A DNA stretch of 5,815 bases from Alphaproteobacteria bacterium (GTDB lineage: Bacteria; Pseudomonadota; Alphaproteobacteria; Micavibrionales; UBA2020). This document shows positions 1 through 5,225 of this stretch, piece by piece; the stretch's first letter is position 1; each line of letters opens with the position of its first letter. The position numbers and the translations under genes are program-made. The stretch covers positions 1-5,815 of the forward strand of contig JAQSWE010000178.1 in the NCBI GenBank assembly GCA_029266795.1. The letters are read 5' to 3'. The notes under the pieces are model-generated. The model had not been told where the DNA came from, ran no database searches, and was given only the letters and a program-made list of their open reading frames with translations.

Positions 1-1529
1 CCACGCTCTACACCGCGTTCAAGGAACAGGCAGATAAAGATCCCGATGCATTCGGCGAATGGCTGATGTGGCTCCGCAAGACGAAAGCGGAAACCGAAGG
101 CGGCCAGATCCCCGAGCTGCAGGAAACGCTGCTGAAAAACTGGAAAAACGTCGTCAACTCGTCGGAAAAGCTCGCGAAGTTCTACGACAAGTGGCAGCAA
201 ATGACGGATTCCGAGAAAATCACCTCGAACGGCCATGCCGACCTCGTGGAAGAAGTTGACGATGAATACTCGAAGAAAGAGGGCATCGACTTCCGCAAGA
301 TCAAGCAGCACCTGGAAGAGGCGATTCCAATCCGCCCCCGCATGCAAAAAGAAGACGCGCCCCGCCCGATGAGCATGGGCAACTGGGACAAGGCGCCGAA
401 ACTGTCGGAACCGGTCGAGGAAAACCCCTCGCTCAACTTCGGCACGCGTCTGACCGAGTTCCTGGAGCGCATGGTGTACGAGAAATCGGGCGCCGTCGGC
501 AAAAACAAGCTCTACATGAAGCTGCAAAAAGGCATGCAGGAATTCGCGCTCCGCGACATCACCCTGCAGGAAGCCGCGCGCTCGAAACAGCGCTCGGTGG
601 AAGAAGACCTGAACATCTCGGCGTTCAATGACCGCGACCTGTCCAAACAGGCGATCATGGCGCGCAAAGTGTTCTGCGACTTCCTGCGCCAGACCAACCC
701 GGAAATCACGGCGACCAATGATGAAATCGTCACGCCGAAGAAATTCCTGGATGCGCTGACCTACGTCTCGCAAAAAGACAATGCCCCGACGAACGAGCTC
801 TTTGTGACGAACCGCGATCCGGAGTCGGTGTTTGCCGGCCACCCGCTCGCAGGCGCGATCATCAAGGACACGGCTGTCTACGCGCTGCAGAACAAGGACC
901 TTGACTTCACGCTGAAGGATCTCGTGCACCACGACGATTTCATGGCATCGCTCGCCATGCCGACCGTCGGCGCGAAAAACCTCTCTGCTGTCTGGGAGCA
1001 GAACATCCGCCCGCTGACCAAGGGCGCCGCGAATGACAGCGCAGCCCCTGCGGCCGCGCCGTCGTCCTCGGGTTCGATCCTCGACCATGACGAGGCGCTG
1101 TTCATCGCCGAAGGCAAGTCGGACAAGAAGATCGCGACGACCTCCGTCCAGGTTCTCTACTCCGACGAACAGGGCGAACGCCCCGTGACGATCCATATCG
1201 TCCGCAACGAAGCGCGCAACAAGACGCTGGTGGTGTCCGAAAAGGCCCCCTCCAAGCTGCTGTCCGCGTTCAAGGAAGCGGGCGTGATCCATGTGGACCG
1301 CCATGACGCAAACGCCGAGGCGAAAGTCGACGCGGCGATCACGGAACTGACGCGCGGCATGCAGCCGTCGATCAAGGACCGACTGGTCGATGCGTTCAAG
1401 TATCGCAACGACGTGGATGTCGAGCACCTGAAAGGCAAGTCGCCTTCGCTGCCGCAACTCCTGACCGACGATAAGGTGGACATGATGTACGCCAAGTTCG
1501 TGGTCAAGAAAAACGCGGTCGGCCTGTAA
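1..1529 (+). CDS. Hypothetical large protein, 5' end outside window
   Basis: The reading frame is open from base 3 to the TAA at 1527-1529 (508 visible codons). The ATG at 66 is probably internal: it has no Shine-Dalgarno sequence, and the 21 codons before it look like ordinary coding sequence, so the true start lies upstream. Numbering from that ATG, residues 1-110 are charged and helix-rich. Residues about 120-320 are mostly helical. Residues 281-315 match, without gaps, a repeat in the 499-residue protein downstream. An Ala/Pro/Ser linker follows (about 322-338), then a separate C-terminal domain of about 145 residues with likely beta strands (359-391) and then helices. I see no signal peptide, membrane segment or catalytic motif in the visible part. 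It is the first visible member of a three-gene operon. I do not recognise the family; a structural or binding role is only a guess from the ankyrin-like segment. Confidence 0.85.
   Translation, partial: TLYTAFKEQADKDPDAFGEWLMWLRKTKAETEGGQIPELQETLLKNWKNVVNSSEKLAKFYDKWQQMTDSEKITSNGHADLVEEVDDEYSKKEGIDFRKIKQHLEEAIPIRPRMQKEDAPRPMSMGNWDKAPKLSEPVEENPSLNFGTRLTEFLERMVYEKSGAVGKNKLYMKLQKGMQEFALRDITLQEAARSKQRSVEEDLNISAFNDRDLSKQAIMARKVFCDFLRQTNPEITATNDEIVTPKKFLDALTYVSQKDNAPTNELFVTNRDPESVFAGHPLAGAIIKDTAVYALQNKDLDFTLKDLVHHDDFMASLAMPTVGAKNLSAVWEQNIRPLTKGAANDSAAPAAAPSSSGSILDHDEALFIAEGKSDKKIATTSVQVLYSDEQGERPVTIHIVRNEARNKTLVVSEKAPSKLLSAFKEAGVIHVDRHDANAEAKVDAAITELTRGMQPSIKDRLVDAFKYRNDVDVEHLKGKSPSLPQLLTDDKVDMMYAKFVVKKNAVGL
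906..1010 (+). repeat. Repeat segment shared with the 499-aa protein
   Basis: The 35 residues encoded here align without gaps to residues 410-444 of the downstream protein (bases 3110-3214). There are 9 identities: T2, L3, D5, D10, S15, L16, L26, S27 and V29 of the segment. Conservative swaps occur at F/L1, L/F6, V/L7 and W/F30. The preceding stretch (residues about 267-280) can be laid over the helix that precedes the matching unit in the other protein. The pattern resembles a degenerate ankyrin unit. This rests on an alignment by eye, not a scored one. Confidence 0.45.
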
Positions 1530-1556
1530 GATCAGGTCATGAGCGTCCCGGCCAAC

Positions 1557-1562
1557 GAGAGG
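1557..1562 (+). promoter_or_regulatory. Ribosome binding site deciding start at 1569
   Basis: GAGAGG lies six bases before the ATG at 1569. The alternative in-frame ATG at 1539 has only an AGG two bases upstream, which is too close to work as a Shine-Dalgarno sequence. The later start is therefore preferred. Confidence 0.6.
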
Positions 1563-1568
1563 CATGTA

Positions 1569-1886
1569 ATGTCGACTGGATTGATGGAAGAAGTGGCGGC
1601 CGCGGTCGCCCAGCAAAAAGCGATGGAGCGGGGACCTGTGTTCCTGCCCCATGGCAGCCGCCTCTTCCACGTCCCGTCGGGCTGGGAAGCCAATATGATA
1701 AAGCACGATAAATCTGTCACGTCGTGCGAGACGCTTCTGGAGCTGGAGGCGGGCCTTAAAAACCCTGACGTCAAGGTGATGTTCATTCCGTTGAACGCGC
1801 TGATGACGGAGCAGGACATTGAAAAGGTCTGCCACCGGAACGGAGTAACCAAAACTCTCTACAAAGAGATCAAGGGGACGATATGA
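1569..1886 (+). CDS. Small hypothetical protein (105 aa)
   Basis: This is the middle gene of the unknown operon. It begins 39 bases after the stop of the gene before it, and its TGA overlaps the ATG of the next gene (ATGA, 1883-1886), which implies translational coupling. The start at 1569 is chosen because of the GAGAGG at 1557-1562; starting at 1539 would add ten residues. The protein opens with an acidic, alanine-rich helix (residues 2-20). A short probably beta-rich stretch around FLPHGSRLFHVPSGW (25-39) follows, then a helix, a strand-like KVMFIPL segment, and a C-terminal helix ending in basic residues. There is no signal peptide or membrane segment, so it is likely cytoplasmic. I recognise no family. 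Its coupling to the repeat protein suggests the two products are made in proportion and may act together. Confidence 0.75.
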   Translation: MSTGLMEEVAAAVAQQKAMERGPVFLPHGSRLFHVPSGWEANMIKHDKSVTSCETLLELEAGLKNPDVKVMFIPLNALMTEQDIEKVCHRNGVTKTLYKEIKGTI

Positions 1887-3382
1887 GCGGTGGACGTTAT
1901 ATCAAGCAGGCCATTATCGCGGCGCTGGTTGAACATCCGGAGCAGGAAAAATACAAGACGCGCGCGTTTTCAGGCGAAAACCTGACCGCGATGATGGAGG
2001 CTATTGCCGAACAGGGCAACAAGCTGACCAAGGCGGATTTCCTGTCAGCGGATGACGAAGGCAAGTTCATTATCGACACGCCCGGCTTCTGGAAGAATTT
2101 CGACAAGGTGCGCGATATCGTCGCGAAATCCGGCGAAAAATTCGTCATGGAAGACTTCACCAAATATCTCGACCGCAACGAGACCCGCAACCTGCTGGAT
2201 TCCGCGCGTGAAAATGGCGGTTTGGCAAAAATTTTCGCCGTCGAAACCTTCGCGGGCCGCTACGACGAAATGGAACGCCTCTGGTACAAGGTTCCCGTGC
2301 CGTCGCGCCGCGACCTGTTCAAAAATGACGGTCTCCTCGATCCGTCGCTGAAGCGCAGCATGCTGGCCGCCGAAGGCCGCGTGATGCCCGAAGACAATCT
2401 TGCCAAAGCCGGCCTTACGCCCGCCGACCTCCGCAACGCGTTTCAGGAACGTGGCAATTACGAGGAAGTCACGCGCAAGCTCTCCGCCGTCGGCGATTAC
2501 CTGCGTAAAGATTATCTGCTGCTGCCCGACAGCTCCGGCGATACCGTGTTCTATTACCAAGGCGCTTGGGACAAGTTTGATGATATCTCCCGCAACCTGA
2601 AGGCACATGGCGAAAAATTCGAAACCGCCGATTTCGTGCGTCAGGTCGGTTTCGTCTCCAACATCCTCACCCGCGCGTCGGAGCGCAAGGCGCTTTACCG
2701 CGTGTTCAATGCCGAGCATTGGGAAGGCCGTCTGGCCGACATGCAGGACCTGTGGGGCCAAGTGAAAGAAGGCTGGAAAACAGCCTCCATGACCTCCAAA
2801 GATTTCGATACCTCCTATGCCGAAGCGGAAAGCAAGACTTACGCGAAAAACGTGAATTTCGCGGCGCTGTCCGGCAAGGCTGACCTGATGAAGCCGCTCG
2901 AGGCAAATGGCCCTGCCATCCTGCCGCTCGGCCTCAAGGCGTTCTGGGATAATTTCGCAACGGCGCAGGCATCGCTTGGCAACGACGCGCTGACCGTATC
3001 CGACCTGCGCCAGACCAGCGGCTATATGGGCGCATCCGTCCTGATGGGCGCGGTGAAATTCGGTCATTTCGACAAGGTCGTCGATATTTCGCGCAAATCC
3101 GGCGAACCGCTGACGCTCGACGATTTCCTGTCGAAAGACCGTCACGGCAATTCGCTGTTGAACATTCTGGCCGAGCGCAACCAACTGAGCCAAGTCTTCA
3201 CGCCCGACCTCTGGGCTGGCCGCGTGGATGACATGAAAACGCTCTGGACGCATGTGCGCATCAACGACCGCTCTCAGGTCGATATCGCGCAGGCCGAAGT
3301 GGCCGCGAAACAGGCGACGCTCAAGCTGCAGGCAAAAGACCGCTTCAAGCTCGGCGGCAAAAAGCCCGGCTTTGGCATGTAA
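1883..3382 (+). CDS. Ankyrin-like repeat protein of unknown function (499 aa)
   Basis: The ATG overlaps the stop of the preceding gene and has AGGGG five bases upstream (1873-1877). The protein has three composite repeats at residues about 48-138, 207-296 and 370-459. Each has an A unit ending like FDKV..I....GE, then a B unit starting with a pattern like LT..DF. Each B unit runs into the motif [WF]-x-G-R-x-x-[DE]-M-x-x-L-W-x-x-V (residues 123-137, 280-294 and 444-458). An extra partial A unit (FWDNF, 354-358) precedes the third copy. The best-preserved units (residues 384-440) look like degenerate ankyrin repeats: S-x-L-M-x-A-V, FGHFDKVV, then D-x-x-G-N-S-L-L. After each LW motif comes a charged helical linker; the last runs into a basic, glycine-rich C-terminus. 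There is no signal peptide or membrane segment. Ankyrin-type repeats usually bind proteins; partner and role here are unknown. The ankyrin assignment is inference. Confidence 0.85.
   Translation: MSGGRYIKQAIIAALVEHPEQEKYKTRAFSGENLTAMMEAIAEQGNKLTKADFLSADDEGKFIIDTPGFWKNFDKVRDIVAKSGEKFVMEDFTKYLDRNETRNLLDSARENGGLAKIFAVETFAGRYDEMERLWYKVPVPSRRDLFKNDGLLDPSLKRSMLAAEGRVMPEDNLAKAGLTPADLRNAFQERGNYEEVTRKLSAVGDYLRKDYLLLPDSSGDTVFYYQGAWDKFDDISRNLKAHGEKFETADFVRQVGFVSNILTRASERKALYRVFNAEHWEGRLADMQDLWGQVKEGWKTASMTSKDFDTSYAEAESKTYAKNVNFAALSGKADLMKPLEANGPAILPLGLKAFWDNFATAQASLGNDALTVSDLRQTSGYMGASVLMGAVKFGHFDKVVDISRKSGEPLTLDDFLSKDRHGNSLLNILAERNQLSQVFTPDLWAGRVDDMKTLWTHVRINDRSQVDIAQAEVAAKQATLKLQAKDRFKLGGKKPGFGM
2024..2296 (+). 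repeat. Composite protein repeat, copy 1
   Basis: Encodes residues 48-138 of the 499-residue protein. The A unit opens with LTKADF and contains FWKNFDKVRDI and then SGEK. The B unit opens with FVMEDF and ends in FAGRYDEMERLWYKV (bases 2249-2293). This copy has Phe where the other two have Trp at the first motif position. Confidence 0.6.
2501..2770 (+). repeat. Composite protein repeat, copy 2
   Basis: Encodes residues 207-296. The A unit contains AWDKFDDISRNL and then HGEK. The B unit opens with FETADF and ends in WEGRLADMQDLWGQV (bases 2720-2764). The copies are diverged at DNA level, so this is an old protein-level duplication rather than a recent tandem repeat. Confidence 0.6.
2990..3259 (+). 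repeat. Composite protein repeat, copy 3 (most ankyrin-like)
   Basis: Encodes residues 370-459. The A unit opens with LTVSDL and contains FGHFDKVVDI and SGEP. The B unit opens with LTLDDF, carries D-R-H-G-N-S-L-L, and ends in WAGRVDDMKTLWTHV (bases 3212-3256). A partial extra A unit (FWDNF) lies just before it. This is the copy that aligns with bases 906-1010. Confidence 0.6.
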
Positions 3383-3413
3383 TCAATTTCAGGGGATATG
3401 CCTCTTTGATTGG

Positions 3414-3444
3414 AAAAGCCGGAACCTTTAGGGTTCCGGCTTTT
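3414..3444 (+). terminator. Bidirectional rho-independent terminator
   Basis: A perfect 13-bp stem, AAAAGCCGGAACC (3414-3426) with GGTTCCGGCTTTT (3432-3444), encloses a five-base loop. On the plus strand it is followed by a T-rich tail (CTTTAT) and lies 31 bases after the stop of the 499-residue protein. Because the stem ends in A/T tracts on both sides, it also works when read from the minus strand. There it lies only two bases after the cysQ stop codon. It therefore separates the two convergent transcription units. Confidence 0.9.
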
Positions 3445-3446
3445 CT

Positions 3447-4304
3447 TTATCCGGGCGTCTTCGGTTTCGCGCCGTTGTCGTTGCGCTGCGCAACTTGCCG
3501 CGGACTGATGGATATCACAGGCGGCACTTGAAAATCGGGCGCGTCGTAGCGGATTTCTTTTCCATCCACGCCGGTGACTTTACCACCAGCAGCCTCGACG
3601 ATCGCATGTCCGGGGGCAACGTCCCACCATTTGGTACGGCCTTCGCGGTTCAGCGGATAAATAACGGAGGCATCCGCGGAATTTTCCGCGACCTGCATCG
3701 CGCGCAGAATTCCTGGTTTGCTATCAATGCGCGCGGCATCACCGAATTGTTTCGACAGGTATCCCTTTACGGGCAGCATGTCGGTGCTGCTTTCATTCAT
3801 CAGCACGCGCACATCATCGGTCTTGACATTGTCGGCCTGCAATTTGTGGCGCACACCCTCGGCATCGATTTTCTCCGCCGTGCCGGGACCAGCTGCGACA
3901 TACATCAAATCAAACGCGGGATGATAGATCGCGCCCAGCACAGGTTTGCCGTCGACGACCAGTGAAATGGCGACGACGAAGGCACCGGTCCGGTTCATGA
4001 ATTCTTTCGTGCCGTCGATGGGGTCGACGGTCCAGAACGTTCCCTTGCTCACATCGGGGATGTCGCCGCGCTCGAAGGCTTCTTCGGAAACGATGGGAAT
4101 GCCGGGGGTGAGGGCGGCCAGCGCGGGCATGATGATTTCTTCCGCGCATTTATCGGCATTGGTGACGGGGCTGCCGTCTTTCTTGATTTCAAGCTTGGGG
4201 TCTTTTTCCCCGTTGTAATACTTCATGATCTCCGCACCGGCGGCGCGGGCAATCATTTCGACATCGGGCAGCAGTTTTTTGGGGTCTAAAGTCATTACCG
4301 ACAT
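3447..4304 (-). CDS. cysQ: 3'(2'),5'-bisphosphate nucleotidase CysQ
   Basis: CysQ removes the 3' phosphate from PAP (and PAPS), the by-product of sulfate assimilation, and so protects sulfotransfer and RNA-processing enzymes. The 285-residue protein has the full Mg-dependent inositol monophosphatase superfamily signature: DGSPVTNAD (43-51), VSEE (72-75), WTVDPIDGTKEF (91-102) and WWDVAPGHAI (226-235). Likely metal ligands are E74, D94, D97 and D228. The TKEF ending of the second motif is typical of CysQ, whereas SuhB-type inositol monophosphatases usually have TNNF. The ATG at 4302-4304 has GGAAA four bases upstream; a second ATG three codons later is possible. The last 15 or so residues form a polar tail beyond the domain. 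It stands alone, convergent with the unknown operon and divergent from the zapA block. No convincing promoter was found for it. Confidence 0.93.
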   Translation of the reverse strand: MSVMTLDPKKLLPDVEMIARAAGAEIMKYYNGEKDPKLEIKKDGSPVTNADKCAEEIIMPALAALTPGIPIVSEEAFERGDIPDVSKGTFWTVDPIDGTKEFMNRTGAFVVAISLVVDGKPVLGAIYHPAFDLMYVAAGPGTAEKIDAEGVRHKLQADNVKTDDVRVLMNESSTDMLPVKGYLSKQFGDAARIDSKPGILRAMQVAENSADASVIYPLNREGRTKWWDVAPGHAIVEAAGGKVTGVDGKEIRYDAPDFQVPPVISISPRQVAQRNDNGAKPKTPG

Positions 4305-4319
4305 TATATTTCCATATAC

Positions 4320-4334
4320 TTAAGGAATGGTCAA
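4320..4334. promoter_or_regulatory. Possible CtrA box (TTAA-N7-TCAA)
   Basis: TTAA, seven bases, then TCAA: one mismatch from the alphaproteobacterial CtrA full-site consensus TTAA-N7-TTAA. It lies 16 bases before the cysQ start codon and about 50 bases upstream of the putative -35 box of the zapA block. Such near-matches arise by chance in AT-rich DNA, and the window does not show that this organism has CtrA. Confidence 0.25.
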
Positions 4335-4386
4335 TTTCCAATAATTTTCAAAACACGCCCCAGATTCAAATATTTAGCCACCCATA

Positions 4387-4415
4387 TTGACCTCGGGCAT
4401 GAGGACTCATATTCT
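4387..4415 (+). promoter_or_regulatory. Putative sigma70-type promoter for the zapA block
   Basis: TTGACC (4387-4392, 5 of 6 to consensus) is separated by 17 bases from TATTCT (4410-4415, 4 of 6). Transcription would start near 4422, giving a leader of about 50 bases before the coiled-coil gene. A short inverted repeat, CCTC-N6-GAGG (4391-4404), falls at the -35 end and in the spacer, and could be a weak operator or chance. Confidence 0.45.
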
Positions 4416-4474
4416 ATGGTTATTACCAAAATAAAAAAACACCAAGATCATCGAAGCACAGGGATTTCCCGCAC

Positions 4475-4690
4475 ATGAAAGCTGTTCTGAAACCCGCTCT
4501 GGAGAATCTGGACAAGGCGCTGCAGCGCCTCGAAACCGCCGTCGACAAACAATTCGTCCAGGTGAAAAAAATAAAAGAGGAGCCGATGCTGGCTCTCGAC
4601 CGCAATGAACGCGAAGTGAACAAGAAAATCGCCGCGCGCCTCGACCAGACGATCAACCGTCTGGAAACCCTGCTGATGGAGGAAGCGTAA
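4475..4690 (+). CDS. Small coiled-coil protein, ZauP/DUF4164-like
   Basis: This 71-residue, highly charged protein is predicted to be almost entirely helical. Hydrophobic residues L5, L9, L12, L16, L19 and V23 follow a 4-3 heptad spacing, and a second register runs through I52, L56, I60, L63 and L67. The two halves share a motif, LDKALQRLET (12-21) and LDQTINRLET (56-65), so they look like diverged copies. Its start has CAGGGA ten bases upstream. Its stop is one base before the zapA ATG, and it carries the zapA ribosome binding site. In Caulobacter and relatives a small coiled-coil protein encoded just upstream of zapA (ZauP) works with ZapA to focus the FtsZ ring; in rhizobia a DUF4164 protein sits there. 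Assignment is by position and shape, not by a diagnostic motif. It is likely cytoplasmic, at midcell. Confidence 0.8.
   Translation: MKAVLKPALENLDKALQRLETAVDKQFVQVKKIKEEPMLALDRNEREVNKKIAARLDQTINRLETLLMEEA
4678..4683 (+). promoter_or_regulatory. zapA ribosome binding site inside the upstream gene
   Basis: GGAGGA lies eight bases before the zapA ATG and within the last codons of the coiled-coil gene. The near-consensus match fixes the zapA start and suggests coupled translation of the pair. Confidence 0.75.
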
Positions 4691-4691
4691 C

Positions 4692-5027
4692 ATGGCTGAA
4701 GTGAATATCACGCTCAACGGGCGCGCCTACGAGATCGCCTGCGATCCTGGCCAAGAAGGCCGCATCGTTGATCTTGCTGCATATATCGACCAGCGCGTGC
4801 AGAAAATCGCGCGCTCCGGCGGTGCTTACAACGACTCCCACCTGCTCGCGCTTGTCGCGCTGGTGCTGGCGGACGAACTGTTCGAAGCCCGCGAAATCGC
4901 GGCTGGCGCGCCTGCCGCAGCGAAAGCTCCTGCCGCGTCAAAAGAAGACGAAGCAGCGCTCGCCAAACTGCTGGAGAACCTGTCCAAACGCATCGACGGT
5001 ATTGCCCAACGGGTACAAGCGGCCTAG
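4692..5027 (+). CDS. zapA: Cell division protein ZapA
   Basis: ZapA binds FtsZ and promotes bundling of its protofilaments in the cytokinetic ring. The 111-residue protein has the usual layout. An N-terminal globular head has the pattern V-x-I-x-L-N-G-R-x-Y-x-I-x-C (4-17), followed by a helix with IVDLAAYIDQRVQKIA (25-40). A conserved helix, DSHLLALVALVLADELFEA, covers about 48-66. An Ala/Pro/Lys linker (about 70-83) then leads to a C-terminal coiled coil with LAKLLENLSKRIDGIAQRV. Length and order fit the family. It is one base downstream of the ZauP-like gene, and the pair is probably co-transcribed from the promoter near 4387-4415. Its 3' end appears to carry the promoter of the 6S RNA gene. 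The long alanine-rich linker is common in alphaproteobacterial ZapA. Function is known from the family; partnership with the upstream protein is inferred. Confidence 0.92.
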   Translation: MAEVNITLNGRAYEIACDPGQEGRIVDLAAYIDQRVQKIARSGGAYNDSHLLALVALVLADELFEAREIAAGAPAAAKAPAASKEDEAALAKLLENLSKRIDGIAQRVQAA

Positions 5028-5030
5028 ATT
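5002..5030 (+). promoter_or_regulatory. Putative ssrS promoter overlapping the zapA stop
   Basis: TTGCCC (5002-5007) and TAGATT (5025-5030) each match consensus at 4 of 6 positions, with exactly 17 bases between them. The first three bases of the -10 box are the zapA stop codon. A start seven bases after the -10 falls on G5037, the first base of the 6S closing stem. That positional agreement supports the call more than the box scores do. Confidence 0.5.
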
Positions 5031-5036
5031 AAGGGC

Positions 5037-5196
5037 GGAAGGGGCTATGGCGCGCGTAAGACAGCACTGTCCCAGAGGCCGATGCAAATCGCTAGGGGAC
5101 TGCCTCTGTCCGCACTCCGGTGCGGGTATGCGGTTCCCACCTGTAACCCAGGGCCTAGCGGATACTCCCCGTCGACGGCGTTTCACGGCTCCTTCC
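5037..5196 (+). ncRNA. ssrS: 6S RNA
   Basis: 6S RNA mimics an open promoter and binds the housekeeping RNA polymerase holoenzyme, lowering its activity in slow growth. The gene sits between zapA and the 5-formyltetrahydrofolate cyclo-ligase gene, its standard place in many proteobacteria. The sequence folds into a long rod. GGAAGGGGC (5037-5045) closes with GCTCCTTCC (5188-5196). GGCGC-CGT (5049-5057, one bulged G) pairs with ACGGCGTT (5175-5182). CGCTAGG (5090-5096) pairs with CCTAGCG (5154-5160). CCGCAC (5110-5115) and GTGCGG (5120-5125) form an apical hairpin with loop TCCG. On the 3' side a small hairpin, CCTG-N5-CAGG (5140-5152), sits in a large internal loop, as seen in known 6S central bubbles. 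The length of about 160 bases is normal. No own terminator is visible, so the 6S RNA is probably processed from a transcript running into the next gene. Exact ends are estimates. Confidence 0.85.
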
Positions 5197-5212
5197 ACCT
5201 TCATTTCCAATC

Positions 5213-5216
5213 GGAG
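5213..5216 (+). promoter_or_regulatory. Ribosome binding site for the GTG start of fthC
   Basis: GGAG lies nine bases before the GTG at 5226 and 17 bases after the 6S closing stem. It supports the GTG start over the upstream in-frame ATG at 5082, which lies inside the 6S RNA. Confidence 0.55.
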
Positions 5217-5225
5217 CGCCAAGGC

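Noticed and set aside
1539..1568. Earlier ATG for the 105-residue protein
   Set aside because: Only an AGG two bases upstream, against GAGAGG at six bases for the ATG at 1569.
2045..3253. A 402-codon open frame on the minus strand, antisense to the repeat protein
   Set aside because: The plus-strand frame has repeated protein motifs conserved despite DNA divergence, a good ribosome site and coupling to its neighbour. The antisense frame is low in recognisable content and fits the usual opposite-strand shadow of a GC-rich gene.
3391..3405. Small hairpin AGGGG-N5-CCTCT just after the repeat-protein gene
   Set aside because: Only five pairs, one a G-U, with no run of T. The adjacent 13-bp stem-loop explains termination.
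3495..3965. Plus-strand open frame opposite cysQ
   Set aside because: The minus strand carries complete CysQ motifs; this frame has no family features and lies wholly inside cysQ.
4305..4340. Promoter for cysQ on the minus strand (TTGACC with AAATAT, 17 bases apart)
   Set aside because: The -10 matches at only three of six positions and would put the start within the coding region; an alternative TTGGAA/TATATG pair is also weak.
5061..5070. Short inverted repeat ACAG-CA-CTGT in the 6S gene
   Set aside because: The two-base loop is too tight to form; the longer 6S pairings account for the region.
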